From the NCBI RefSeq assembly GCF_009193305.1, contig NZ_WBVS01000009.1, positions 32,753-96,752 on the forward strand: a stretch of DNA of 64,000 nucleotides. The letters are read 5' to 3'. Shown here piece after piece: positions 55,305 to 64,000 of this stretch (within the stretch, counting starts at the first letter, position 1; every line of letters begins with the position of its first letter). The stretch is from Bifidobacterium cebidarum (lineage in GTDB: Bacteria > Actinomycetota > Actinomycetes > Actinomycetales > Bifidobacteriaceae). The notes under the pieces were generated by a model. That model worked only from the letters and a program-made list of their open reading frames with translations. It ran no database searches and was not told where the DNA came from. Made by a program: the position numbers and the translations under genes.

Positions 55305-55952
55305 TGCTGATTATTGCAAAATGTGAATGATCGGCTATAAAAGTAATGTAATTCCGTTACAAACCTCATAATTGCAACGGTTACGGGGCATTGAAGAATT
55401 GTACATATGTGTTCCACGATGACAATATGAAAACTCAAGGTCGAGCGGATCATTTTCCTCATTCGTGCAGAAAAGATGCATCGCATACATTTTATTCGCG
55501 TGAAAAAGTTGCATGATGCTGTTATCAATGGTGCTGCGGCTCTGATTGCTAAGATGTTTTGGCCTCGATGGGCTGGCATCATACTTCTTTGATATATAGG
55601 GGGTATGTGTAGGGGAGCGCTAGGCTGTGGCCGGCGATGTTGCCGATGAGATGAAAGCGCGCGCGGCACAGTGATTTTTCTTGATTCTTGAGACGATGCG
55701 GTCTCAATACATATAACTCCGATACCCGTGCGCTGCCTGAACGCCCCCAGAAATAGGGGGTAATTCTGTCATGGGGGGGGGTATTCGTTGCCCTAGATCA
55801 CAGGCGTTGGCATATGCCGGCACGTTGCCTCTTTCGATGACGCAAGAGTTGCAGAGGGATTGAGGGGTGTGTCTGCCGCTTGCACTTGTGGCCCGCGGTT
55901 GGTGCATGTGCGCCGGCTGCTTTGTCGAACGGTGTGAGAGAAGCGAGACGTC
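55305..55952 (+). promoter_or_regulatory. AT-rich pilus upstream region with poly-G tract
   Basis: This 650-bp stretch is lower in GC than its surroundings and has no credible gene. A possible promoter (TTGAGA, 17 bp, ATATAA) lies at about 55690-55718, overlapping a TTGAGAC/GTCTCAA hairpin. CCCCC (55744-55748) can pair with GGGGG (55756-55760). A run of nine Gs is at 55773-55781, beginning at the G of an ATG (55771) that opens a 30-codon reading frame ending at 55863. The pilin start lies 171 bp after the tract. Confidence 0.5.
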
Positions 55953-58859
55953 ATGATGATTCGGGGGACTCAAAATTCGAATGCGCGAGTAAGCAGTCGG
56001 TGGTTGCATCACGTATGGCAGATGCTACTCGGCCTACTGCTTGCCGTGGCGATGTTGCTGCCTGCCGGCGTGAGCTTGGCCGCTGAGACAGCTGGTCAAG
56101 CCGATGACGTGACCGTGACCGCAACTTGGCCTGATGGTGTTACTACACAAGATGTTTACGATTACATTCACGATCCGAATAATTTCTCGCAGGATCAATT
56201 CGCCGATGCCGTATGGAAGGCCATTGCGACTTCTGGCCAGGATTTCAGTCGACTATATCGTTCATTGGAAAATAACAGATTAATACAACTAAAAAATGCC
56301 GCAGATGTTATTAAGTACTATGGCGGCGACATCACTGTCGATAGACAATTCCATCAGCCACTCAAGGGCTTGACTTTATTGAACTCCGCAATGACTCTCT
56401 ATCTACAAAACATGTCAAATTGGGATGATTTGTCGTTTGACGAGTCAGTATACGATTATTCTGATCCTGATCCCTATGATTTCTCTGACCCGCAGCCGGT
56501 TAGCAACAAGGGACCAAGATTCGTTGTAAACAACGATGCCGCAGTGGAGCTGCACCGGTTGCCGGCGCGTCCATATACCAGTAATTTGACGCGAGTATCT
56601 ACTGGCATGAATGACTTCCAAGCACCTACATATAACTCTACCGACATAAGTTTGTTGAGAGATATGTCCGATTCGGTGAAAATCGATATCGATACACGGA
56701 TGGAAACACATGATGGCAGTCCAGTGGACTTAGCCAATCCATATGCAAATCCGCAACGTTATGGTGCAGGAAATATTGGTCAGAATGCGCCGACAAGTAC
56801 GTCTGCAAACTGGCCGGGAAAAAATTCCAATGGGGATAAGAGTTCTGTTACGGCTAAAGGCAATCATATATATGTAAATATTGATTCATGTGCGCCGGAC
56901 GGCAACTATGAGTATCGTTCAAATTATGAGCGACTATATAACTATGCAGCTGATCAGGTATACCAAAAGAATTCTATTAACTTTGCCTATGGCGTGATTT
57001 CGACATGGCTGAGCACTGTGAACCTGACTGGCACGCCAACGGTACTATCAGGGCTCAAGGTAGTTAAAACTGCTGATAACGGTTCAGGCAAAACATTGGC
57101 CGGAGCTGTCTTTGAACTGAAAGATGCGAACGACAATCCAGCCAAGCAATACAAGGTTGATGAAAATGGTTCGCTAGTCGCGTCCGAAGTGGGCCAGGTA
57201 ACGACCGGCAATGATGGCACTCTGACTATTAGCGGTCTGAAACCGGGCACCTATACATTGCACGAAGTACGTGCGCCTGCCGGCTACCAACTTGCCGCAG
57301 ATCAACAGGTCATTGTTGGTTCCGGAATGCAGAACCCATCGATGGTGGTAACTGGTGGTGAAGGAACGACTACACAGGTGCTCACTAAAGATGCACATTT
57401 CACTACCCATTATGGAGGGAAATATACTAATTGGGCCAGTGCTGCGGAAATGACTCCGACCGATGCTAGCGGTAATGTAATCAGCGCTGCTGACCAGTTG
57501 GATACAGTGCAAGCGTCCGATCATGGTGGACAAGTATTTATCCAAAACTATGGCAACAGTATTAACGTTAATGCCAATGGTGTGGACGCGGATGCAACTG
57601 TATCGTCCGGCGAATACACCGTGAACAATCAGAGCTTTGACTCATTGAAGAAGGCTGTGGATTACGTCAATACGACGTTAATTCGCAAAAATGGATTGAC
57701 CTGCGCCGACCCGGTCGTAACCATCGATGCATCGAAGGCCGTCTACGAAGATTCTTCTACATACACCACGGTGAACGTCACGGACGCCAGCCACAAACCG
57801 GTGAATGTTTCGTTGGAGGCGCAGAAGCATTTCACGGATTCGAATGGTAACGATCAGGCCATTGCGGACGGCCGGTTTGCGTTTGCGTTGACGCCCGAAA
57901 ACGCAAACGCCAAGCTCTTGTCTTCGAACGCATTGAACGCATCGGTCGGCGCGGACGGCAAGGCGACGTGGAATCTGCCCTCCATCACCGCTGATGCCTT
58001 CTCGAAGGCCACGAAGAACGATAAGGGCGTCGCATCGTTCAACTTCACGGCCAGTGAAGTGGCAGGCAAGGACACGGATGTGCAATACGACAAGACCAAG
58101 ATCCCGGTGCGCCTGGACGTGTCTGAAGCAAAGAACGGTACCGACGAAGGCCTGAAGGTCGAGGTGTTCGTCAACAACAAGTCCGTGGGCTCCGCAACCA
58201 GTGGCAAGGACCCTGCCACGTTGAAGGTATCGGCCAAGGACTCGGGCCTTGCGTTCACGAATACGGTTGTACCCCAAGTGGTCAAGGGTTCGTTCTCGTT
58301 TGCCAAGCGTGATGGGGATGAGACGTCGAAGGCGTTGGCTGGTGCCACGTTCCGTCTGTTCGAGTGCAAGGCCGGTGCGGGCAAGTGCGGTACGGGCACG
58401 TCCGCCGATGATGTGATCGATCCGGATGATCCTGGCAGTGATTGGACGCGGGTGGGTTCGGATGTGACCAGTGGCGGTGATGGCTTGGTCACGTTCGATG
58501 ATCTGGCCAGGCCGGGTGAGTACCGTCTGGTGGAGGTCGCCTCGCCCGCCGGCTATGCGAAGCCTGCGGGTCAGTGGCGTGTGACGTATTCCGATAAGGA
58601 CGCCGTCGAGCCGAGGATCGAGTCGGTGGGCGAGGCGCCGGCGTTCTTCACGGTCTCGCGTTCGCTGGCTGCCGGCGCGTCCGTGTCTCCTGCGTCCGTT
58701 CGTGCGGGCAATTCGATGCTCGCGGTGCCCAATTACAAGACCATCGCAGTGCCGTCCACCGGCGGCCGCGGATGGCTGATCTCTTCGTTGGCTGGTTTCG
58801 GTTTATTGCTGGCCGGCGTAACCGTGTTGTCAGTCGAGTCGAGGAGGCGGTGCCGCTAG
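55953..58859 (+). CDS. pilus tip/minor pilin with SpaA and FctA-like domains
   Basis: A 968-residue wall-anchored protein. Signal peptide 1-45 (LLGLLLAVAMLLPAGVSLAAET), then a unique N-terminal region (to about 365) with sparse similarity and lower GC, likely the adhesive part. A SpaA/Cna-B domain follows (about 368-460, LSGLKVVKTADNGSGKTL, YTLHEVRAPAGYQ). Near 610-775 is an FctA-like isopeptide pilin domain (SLEAQKHFTDSNG). A second SpaA domain (YRLVEVASPAGYAKP) precedes the sorting signal VPSTGG near 933, a helix and SRRRCR. The ATG at 55953 or 55956 is the start; ribosome binding is weak. It is the first gene of the pilus locus. Confidence 0.87.
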   Translation: MMIRGTQNSNARVSSRWLHHVWQMLLGLLLAVAMLLPAGVSLAAETAGQADDVTVTATWPDGVTTQDVYDYIHDPNNFSQDQFADAVWKAIATSGQDFSRLYRSLENNRLIQLKNAADVIKYYGGDITVDRQFHQPLKGLTLLNSAMTLYLQNMSNWDDLSFDESVYDYSDPDPYDFSDPQPVSNKGPRFVVNNDAAVELHRLPARPYTSNLTRVSTGMNDFQAPTYNSTDISLLRDMSDSVKIDIDTRMETHDGSPVDLANPYANPQRYGAGNIGQNAPTSTSANWPGKNSNGDKSSVTAKGNHIYVNIDSCAPDGNYEYRSNYERLYNYAADQVYQKNSINFAYGVISTWLSTVNLTGTPTVLSGLKVVKTADNGSGKTLAGAVFELKDANDNPAKQYKVDENGSLVASEVGQVTTGNDGTLTISGLKPGTYTLHEVRAPAGYQLAADQQVIVGSGMQNPSMVVTGGEGTTTQVLTKDAHFTTHYGGKYTNWASAAEMTPTDASGNVISAADQLDTVQASDHGGQVFIQNYGNSINVNANGVDADATVSSGEYTVNNQSFDSLKKAVDYVNTTLIRKNGLTCADPVVTIDASKAVYEDSSTYTTVNVTDASHKPVNVSLEAQKHFTDSNGNDQAIADGRFAFALTPENANAKLLSSNALNASVGADGKATWNLPSITADAFSKATKNDKGVASFNFTASEVAGKDTDVQYDKTKIPVRLDVSEAKNGTDEGLKVEVFVNNKSVGSATSGKDPATLKVSAKDSGLAFTNTVVPQVVKGSFSFAKRDGDETSKALAGATFRLFECKAGAGKCGTGTSADDVIDPDDPGSDWTRVGSDVTSGGDGLVTFDDLARPGEYRLVEVASPAGYAKPAGQWRVTYSDKDAVEPRIESVGEAPAFFTVSRSLAAGASVSPASVRAGNSMLAVPNYKTIAVPSTGGRGWLISSLAGFGLLLAGVTVLSVESRRRCR

Positions 58860-58933
58860 ACACATGGCTCATGTTGTGAACGAATCCGTTATTGAACTAA
58901 TGCAAGAAAAGATTAATGAGAAGGAGAGGAATT

Positions 58934-60550
58934 ATGCCTCGTTCCATCAATAAATGCTGGGCCGCCGTGGTGGCGGTGCTGGCGATGCTGGTCGGCATGC
59001 TGGGCCTGCAGGCTCCGCACGCGTACGCCGCTGATTCGGTTACTTCATCGTCGACTGGTTCGCTGACGATGACCGGTCTGGAAAACGGTGTGACCGTCAA
59101 GGCCTACAAGGTGATCGACGTGAACTGGGATGACCAGGCCGGCGAGCCGAAGTCTCCTCGTTACACCTGGAATTCCGCGGTGCAGCAGTACGTCAAGACG
59201 AACTTTGCGTCGTACATCGACAGCTCGAATAATGCGGTGACCGAAACCTATTTGAAGGCGGACGGTGCCGCTCTGGCCACCTTCTACGACAAGCTGTCCA
59301 CCCAGACCAAGTCGCTGACCGCGGACGGTGAGCAGACTTCCGCTGGCGGTACCGCTGGTACCGATAACACGGCTTCCGTGACGTTCAGCGGCCTCAAGAT
59401 GGGCTCCTACCTGGTGCTGGCGACCGGTGGCGAATATGTGTATCGCGCATCGGTAGCCTCCATCTGGCCGAACCTGGATGAGCAGACGAACACCTGGAAG
59501 GTCGAAAACGGCACGCTCCAGGTGAAGCGCGACAACGTGGACATCGACAAGAGCGTCAATGAAGGTACGAAGGATCACGTGTCCGGTGAGGGTGCGCTCG
59601 ACAAGGGTACCGATTCCGCTGGCATTGGCGACACGGTGAACTTCGATTTGCGCGCCAAGGTGCCGACCTTCCCCGCCAACGCGGAGAATAAGTCCTTCTA
59701 CCTGGGCGATAAGCTCTCCGACGGCCTCACCCTGGACGCCGGCTCCATCAAGGTGTACGGCGTGGACGCGAATGGCAACGATACTGCTCAGCCGCTGACT
59801 ACTGCCGCCTACACGCTGACCACGACCGGTGCTGTGCGTCCTGACAATCAACAAGCGGTCTCCTTCCTGGTGAACTTCAACTACGACCAGATCAAGCAGT
59901 ACGCCAAGGTGCACGTGGACTACAACGCCACCGTGAACGAGAAGGCCGTCATTGGACCTGGCGGCAACTCGAACACGGTGACCCTGATCTACTCGAACAA
60001 CCCGTATGGCAACAACACCTACAAGACCCATGAAGATAAGGTCAAGGTGCTCTCCTACGGCCTCGACGTGTTCAAGTACCACAAGGTCAACGGCAAGGAA
60101 GAAGCCCTGACCGGCGTGGAGTTCACCCTGAAGAAGAAGGGTGCCGCCGATACGCTCAAGCTGATTAAGAAGGCTGACGGCCATTACCGTCTGCCGGCAA
60201 AGGGTGAAACCGCCACCATCACGGCTCTTGCCGTCGATGCGAACGGCAAGCTGAAGGTGGACGGCCTGGACGAAGGCACCTACGTGCTCACCGAGTCGAA
60301 GCGCCCGACCGGCTATGGCGCCATCGCTCCGATCGAATTCACCATCAAGGATAAGACCGGCTCCAGCACGGTGGAACACACCGGCATCGAGCAGTCCTCG
60401 ACTGCCAATGACGGCTACCACTCCATGCAGGTGGAGAACGTGCCCGGCCTGCCGAACACCGGTGGCGTCGGCACGGTGGTGCTGACCGCCGCGGGTGTGC
60501 TGCTGATCGCGGGTGGCCTGCTGATGGCCATTCGCCGCAAGCGCGCCTAA
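58934..60550 (+). CDS. major pilin subunit, FimA-like
   Basis: A 538-residue pilin. Signal peptide 1-33 (VVAVLAMLVGMLGLQAPHAYA). Pilin domains follow, with an isopeptide-forming D2-type region (VKVLSYGLDVFKYHKVNGKE) and an E-box, YVLTESKRPTGY, near 458. The LPNTG motif is residues 506-510 and is followed by a helix and RRKRA. It is polymerised by the class C sortase downstream and anchored by a housekeeping sortase. AAGGAGAGG precedes the ATG. A strong hairpin follows at 60565. Confidence 0.9.
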   Translation: MPRSINKCWAAVVAVLAMLVGMLGLQAPHAYAADSVTSSSTGSLTMTGLENGVTVKAYKVIDVNWDDQAGEPKSPRYTWNSAVQQYVKTNFASYIDSSNNAVTETYLKADGAALATFYDKLSTQTKSLTADGEQTSAGGTAGTDNTASVTFSGLKMGSYLVLATGGEYVYRASVASIWPNLDEQTNTWKVENGTLQVKRDNVDIDKSVNEGTKDHVSGEGALDKGTDSAGIGDTVNFDLRAKVPTFPANAENKSFYLGDKLSDGLTLDAGSIKVYGVDANGNDTAQPLTTAAYTLTTTGAVRPDNQQAVSFLVNFNYDQIKQYAKVHVDYNATVNEKAVIGPGGNSNTVTLIYSNNPYGNNTYKTHEDKVKVLSYGLDVFKYHKVNGKEEALTGVEFTLKKKGAADTLKLIKKADGHYRLPAKGETATITALAVDANGKLKVDGLDEGTYVLTESKRPTGYGAIAPIEFTIKDKTGSSTVEHTGIEQSSTANDGYHSMQVENVPGLPNTGGVGTVVLTAAGVLLIAGGLLMAIRRKRA

Positions 60551-60564
60551 GGCGATTGCCGACT

Positions 60565-60603
60565 GAAGAGGAGCTTATGGCCATGGGCGATGAGCTCCTC
60601 TTC
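60565..60603 (+). terminator. hairpin between major pilin and sortase genes
   Basis: GAAGAGGAGCT (60565-60575) pairs perfectly with AGCTCCTCTTC (60593-60603). Located 15 bp after the pilin stop and 55 bp before the sortase, it may partially terminate and so lower sortase expression relative to pilin. Confidence 0.7.
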
Positions 60604-60658
60604 TTATGTATGTATTTCCTATCTGATTGCTTGTGTTGATATGCCGTGAAGGAGGGAC

Positions 60659-61588
60659 ATGATGCGAGGTTCTCATGCACGGCGCAGCCGTCTGGTCGAT
60701 CGGCTGACCGGCGTCATCGCAGTCATTCTGGTGCTGGCGGGCGTGCTCACCATCGCTTACCCGACGATTGCCGACATGCTGGCGAATCGGCAGCATGAGA
60801 ACGTCGTGAGTTCCTACACCCAATCCGTCTCCCGCCTCGACCAGGACAAGCGCGACGCCATGCTTGCCGACGCGCGCAAATACAACGAAAGCCTCAAAGG
60901 CGATCCGGTGCATGATCCGTTCATCCCCGGCTCGGGGTATGCGCTGCCTGACAATTACACGGAGGTGCTGAACCCGGACGGCGACGGCGTCATGGGCTAC
61001 CTCAGCATCCCCAAGATCAAGCTTCGCCTGCCCATCTACCACGGCACCGATGAGGAGACCTTGGCCAAAGGCGTGGGCCATATGCGCCAAACCGCCCTAC
61101 CCATCGGCGGCAAGGGATTGCGTCCGGTGCTGACCGGCCATCGTGGACTGCCCAGCGCGGAGCTGTTCACCCGACTGGATGAACTCACCGACGGCGACAT
61201 CTTCACCATCAATGTGCTGGGCAGTAACCTGGCGTACCGGGTGGTGCAGATACAGACCGTGCTGCCGGACCAACTGGAGGAATTGCGCGCGATACCAGGG
61301 CGTGACTTGGTCACACTGGTCACCTGCACACCGTACGGCATCAATACGCATCGCCTGCTGATCACCGGGGAGCGCACCAAGTATGTACCCGAAAGCAACG
61401 TTGCCTCAGCAGGTTCCCTCTTGCCCAGCCCCGGCAGCAGCCGCTGGATCCGCTGGATCAGCCTTACCTCGGCAGTCATCACAATCGCAGTGCTGCTCGC
61501 AGTACTGTACGCATGGCGACGCCGGCATGCAATCAGTAATACCCATCACGATGTTGTGAGTGAAGGTGCCACAGATGGCCAGTCGTAA
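60659..61588 (+). CDS. srtC: class C sortase
   Basis: A 309-residue pilus-polymerising sortase. N-terminal and C-terminal membrane helices flank the sortase domain. The catalytic residues are H161 (TGHRGLP), C223 (TLVTCTPYG) and R232 (NTHRLL). D86-P87-F88 is the lid motif seen in class C enzymes. AAGGAGG precedes the ATG at 60659. It joins the LPXTG-type pilins into fibres. Confidence 0.93.
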   Translation: MMRGSHARRSRLVDRLTGVIAVILVLAGVLTIAYPTIADMLANRQHENVVSSYTQSVSRLDQDKRDAMLADARKYNESLKGDPVHDPFIPGSGYALPDNYTEVLNPDGDGVMGYLSIPKIKLRLPIYHGTDEETLAKGVGHMRQTALPIGGKGLRPVLTGHRGLPSAELFTRLDELTDGDIFTINVLGSNLAYRVVQIQTVLPDQLEELRAIPGRDLVTLVTCTPYGINTHRLLITGERTKYVPESNVASAGSLLPSPGSSRWIRWISLTSAVITIAVLLAVLYAWRRRHAISNTHHDVVSEGATDGQS

Positions 61589-62024
61589 ATTTGATAGCAA
61601 GGAAATCGAATACCTGAATTCGCTGATTGCGGTGGAGTCGGCCACATCGACCCGCATCCGCTATACCGATGCATTCCGCGACGAATTTCTTCGCCGTGAT
61701 ATGGCCGGCGACTCACCCACGGCGATTTTCCGCGATGCCGGACTGCCGTCCAGCCTGATCGGCGCCAAGCGCATCGAACGTGCCGCGGCTCGTTGGCGTC
61801 TGGAAGGGGCCAAATCCGTCGGCGATCCGGCTTCGGCGAAGCTCGGCGATCTGGAGCGCCTGGCCGAATACCAACGCGTCACCGACGGACTCGCCCAGCA
61901 TGTCCGCGATCTTGAACGCCAAGCCCAGCATGCCGAGCAGGACATCTACAACCTCGAGCAGCACATCATCCGCCTCGAACAGCGCATGCGCCTGATCGAG
62001 CGGCACGTCGATGGCGAGTCCTGA
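61575..62024 (+). CDS. small helix-turn-helix and coiled-coil protein
   Basis: A 149-residue protein overlapping the sortase by 14 bp. Residues 15-65 (IRYTDAFRDEFLRRDMAGDS, PTAIFRDAGL) resemble the helix-turn-helix of IS3/transposase-like ORFs, and residues 85-149 form a coiled coil (QHAEQDIYNLEQHIIRLEQR). GAAGGTG precedes the ATG at 61575. It may regulate the pilus locus, or be a transposase-derived orphan. No partner transposase is present. Confidence 0.65.
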   Translation: MASRKFDSKEIEYLNSLIAVESATSTRIRYTDAFRDEFLRRDMAGDSPTAIFRDAGLPSSLIGAKRIERAAARWRLEGAKSVGDPASAKLGDLERLAEYQRVTDGLAQHVRDLERQAQHAEQDIYNLEQHIIRLEQRMRLIERHVDGES

Positions 62025-62060
62025 TGTGCGGCGCGGGGTGATGATCGGCCAAAATACTGT

Positions 62061-62090
62061 TTGTTTTTTGTCCAAACGGACTCGCATAAT
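62061..62090 (+). promoter_or_regulatory. rplK-rplA promoter and leader
   Basis: TTGTTT (62061-62066), 18 bp, CATAAT (62085-62090). The resulting leader of about 185 nt before rplK contains GAGACCGGTCTC, a perfect 12-bp palindrome near 62152-62163, and may carry autoregulation by L1. No gene is seen in 62025-62280. Confidence 0.5.
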
Positions 62091-62280
62091 AGGAAAGCTT
62101 GTGTCTGGAGGGAAGACCCGCTAGCACAGCACAGCAATATAAGTTGCGGGAGGAGACCGGTCTCGGACCAGCGGCCTCGATCACACACGGATAAATAATG
62201 AGTCAAGACCGCGTGCGATAGGAAGCTGGAAACGGATTCGGCCACCATTTGAACCGCGTTATAGAAAGAAGAACCATATT

Positions 62281-62712
62281 ATGGCTCCCAAGAAGAAAGT
62301 CTCAGCGCTGATCAAGCTGCAGATTCAGGCAGGCAAGGCCAACCCGGCCCCGCCGCTGGGTCCGGCTCTGGGTTCCCATGGCGTGAACATCATGGACTTC
62401 TGCAAGGCTTACAATGCCCAGACGCAGGACAAGATGGGTCAGGTCATCCCTGTCGAGATCACCGTTTACGAGGATCGCTCCTTCACCTTCGTTCTCAAGA
62501 CCCCGCCGGCAGCAGCTCTGCTGAAGAAGGCCGCTGGCATCGAGAAGGGCACCGAGAACCCGCTGACCCACAAGGTCGGCTCTGTCACCAAGGCGCAGGT
62601 CCGCGAAATCGCTGAGATCAAGATGGAAGATCTGTCTGCTCGCGACATCGAGGCCGGCATGAAGATCATCGAGGGTACCGCTCGCTCGATGGGCATCACG
62701 GTTACGGACTGA
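62281..62712 (+). CDS. rplK: 50S ribosomal protein L11
   Basis: L11, 143 residues, complete ([20 protein letters not shown] at the start, [16 protein letters not shown]-terminal RNA-binding half with [14 protein letters not shown]). AGAAAGAAG precedes the ATG. It forms an operon with rplA 15 bp downstream. Confidence 0.98.
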   Translation: MAPKKKVSALIKLQIQAGKANPAPPLGPALGSHGVNIMDFCKAYNAQTQDKMGQVIPVEITVYEDRSFTFVLKTPPAAALLKKAAGIEKGTENPLTHKVGSVTKAQVREIAEIKMEDLSARDIEAGMKIIEGTARSMGITVTD

Positions 62713-62727
62713 TAAGGAGATAGACAG

Positions 62728-63420
62728 ATGGTAAAGCGTTCCAAGAAGTACCGCGAAGCCGCTGAGCGCGTCGATCGCAACAACCTCTACACCGCCAACG
62801 AGGCCATCGCTCTCCTGAAGAGCATGCCCTCCTACAACTTCGACCAGACCGTCGAAGCTGTGTTCCGTCTGAGCGTTGACCCGCGCAAGGCCGATCAGCT
62901 CGTGCGTGGTACCGTCAACCTGCCTCACGGCACTGGTAAGACCGCTAAGGTCCTCGTGTTCGCCCGTGGCCCGAAGGCCACCGAGGCTACCGAGGCCGGC
63001 GCCGACATCGTCGGTGATGACGACCTGATCGCAAAGGTTCAGGGCGGCTTCCTCGACTTCGACGCCGTGGTCGCCACCCCGGACATGATGGGCAAGGTCG
63101 GCCGTCTGGGCCGTGTGCTCGGTCCGCGTGGCCTCATGCCGAACCCGAAGACCGGCACCGTGACCATGGATGTCACCAAGGCCGTCAAGGACATCAAGGG
63201 CGGCAAGATCGAGTTCCGTGTCGACAAGAACGGCAACCTGAGCTTCCTCATCGGCAAGCTGAGCTTCGATGAGTCCGCTCTGGACGAGAACTTCAAGGCC
63301 GTGGCCGACGAAGTCAAGCGTCTGAAGCCGACCACCGTGAAGGGCCGTTACCTGACCAAGGCGACCATCACCTCCACGATGAACCCGGGCGTTCCGGTTG
63401 ATCCGAACACCCTGGCCTGA
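62728..63420 (+). CDS. rplA: 50S ribosomal protein L1
   Basis: L1, 230 residues, complete; it binds 23S rRNA at the L1 stalk and often represses its own operon. Motifs are [17 protein letters not shown] and [24 protein letters not shown] precedes the ATG. Confidence 0.98.
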   Translation: MVKRSKKYREAAERVDRNNLYTANEAIALLKSMPSYNFDQTVEAVFRLSVDPRKADQLVRGTVNLPHGTGKTAKVLVFARGPKATEATEAGADIVGDDDLIAKVQGGFLDFDAVVATPDMMGKVGRLGRVLGPRGLMPNPKTGTVTMDVTKAVKDIKGGKIEFRVDKNGNLSFLIGKLSFDESALDENFKAVADEVKRLKPTTVKGRYLTKATITSTMNPGVPVDPNTLA

Positions 63421-63444
63421 GAGGCTTGAGCTGTAAAGCTCATT

Positions 63445-63476
63445 AAGGGACTTCCCGAAAGGGAGGTCCCTTTTTT
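63445..63476 (+). terminator. rplK-rplA terminator
   Basis: AAGGGACTTCCC (63445-63456) pairs with GGGAGGTCCCTT (63461-63472, one G-U), loop GAAA, followed by further Ts. Confidence 0.92.
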
Positions 63477-63667
63477 CGTCTGTGCAGACACAACGAAGTG
63501 AATCACAGATGAATTCGGGCGACACATTGATGAATAGGTGGTTTTGTTACTCCACTGCAATGCGAAGAGGGATATTCTGATATCAGAACAGCATTCGAGA
63601 GCTGTTTGCGACACGCCGAAGGAACCGCGTCATAATGCCGATTCCTTAGGTTCTTATGCGCCCTGAT

Positions 63668-63696
63668 TTGCGCGAATCACGATGACCGTGTAAGTT
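63668..63696 (+). promoter_or_regulatory. candidate rRNA operon promoter
   Basis: TTGCGC (63668-63673), 17 bp, TAAGTT (63691-63696). It lies about 280 bp before the 16S start, fitting an rRNA leader. GCGTCC/GGACGT near 63892-63914 may be part of a processing stem. No protein gene is seen between rplA and the 16S gene. Confidence 0.5.
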
Positions 63697-63975
63697 TATC
63701 TCTTGCTGCCGCTCAGCGAGTGGTTCTCTGGTTCAGAGAGCTTCTCGGTGAATGTGTGGTGGTGGTTTGAGAACTCAAGAGCGTGTTTGTACTACTTCTT
63801 TATAGTCAATGATTGCCAGCTTGTCTCGTGCCTGACTGTTTTTGGTTGGGTCCTTGGTTGGTTGAAACGGGACGAGGTTTTTTGAGTGTGAGCGTCCTTT
63901 CCTTATTAGGACGTTCCTGTTGATTTCTTTTGGAAATTGTTTGAGAGTCATCTATGGTTCTCTTCGCTAATTTTT

Positions 63976-64000
63976 TTTGTGGAGGGTTCGATTCTGGCTC
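63976..64000 (+). rRNA. 16S rRNA, first 25 nt (cut by window end)
   Basis: TTTGTGGAGGGTTCGATTCT and the following GGCTC match the conserved 5' end of bacterial 16S rRNA, with the T-rich start typical of Bifidobacterium. The start is estimated by aligning GGCTC with E. coli positions 21-25. The rest of the gene is outside the window. Confidence 0.9.

Noticed and set aside
55301..55669. 122-residue minus-strand frame in the pilus upstream region
   Set aside because: No recognisable domain, no ribosome binding site, and composition of AT-rich intergenic DNA.
55771..55952. Poly-G slippage creating an in-frame N-terminal extension of the pilin
   Set aside because: A TGA at 55935 in the pilin frame blocks any continuous translation from the tract.
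61575..62024. Functional transposase
   Set aside because: Only a helix-turn-helix and coiled coil are present, with no catalytic DDE domain.

Overview
This window looks like chromosomal DNA of Bifidobacterium longum or a very close relative. The basis is the high-GC coding sequence, actinobacterial gene orders (rne-rplU-rpmA-obgE-proB; tRNA-Trp-secE-nusG-rplK-rplA), the LtbR/NdgR-type regulator divergent from leuCD, and the 5' end of a 16S rRNA gene at the right edge that reads like Bifidobacterium. The call comes from pattern recognition, not a database search.

Layout. 1-3.4 kb: IclR-type regulator divergent from leuC-leuD. 3.4-5.9 kb: two overlapping PH-domain membrane proteins on the minus strand. 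6.1-9.8 kb: a large wall-anchored adhesin with a CAP domain and eleven Ig-like modules. 10-12.8 kb: a CPBP membrane protease and a dihydroorotate dehydrogenase-like enzyme. 13.1-17.5 kb: NADH oxidase, murA and an MFS exporter. 17.9-18.6 kb: a TetR regulator with a perfect operator palindrome. 18.9-26.6 kb: argS, lysA, hom, thrB and a Maf-Nudix fusion. 26.6-27.3 kb: a candidate toxin-antitoxin pair. 27.5-40.4 kb: a glycan-use region (AraC regulator, DUF5107/TPR protein, CdaR regulator divergent from glycerate kinase, sugar ABC transporter without an ATPase, GH35 glycosidase). 40.6-43.8 kb: HAD phosphatase, AEC transporter, dapE. 44-53.8 kb: rne, rplU, rpmA, obgE, proB and an aminotransferase, interrupted by an AbiEi-like gene. 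53.9-63.4 kb: tRNA-Trp, secE, nusG, rplK and rplA, interrupted by a sortase-dependent pilus locus. 63.5-64 kb: leader and first 25 nt of an rRNA operon.

How the genes work together. Several biosynthetic genes share aspartate-family metabolism: dapE and lysA make lysine and peptidoglycan precursor, while hom and thrB lead to threonine and methionine. leuCD and proB add leucine and proline steps. The glycan region looks like import of a galactose-containing oligosaccharide followed by cytoplasmic GH35 cleavage. The pilus locus has the order tip or minor pilin, major pilin, class C sortase.

The most notable feature is what sits between genes. Two normally compact housekeeping clusters have been opened by accessory modules. 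One is an AbiEi/nuclease-like gene bracketed by two 119-bp inverted copies of a MITE-like palindrome, between rpmA and obgE. The other is the pilus locus with a poly-G tract upstream, between nusG and rplK. At least five other kinds of intergenic palindromic repeat are present, including two that duplicate the 3' end of the preceding gene.
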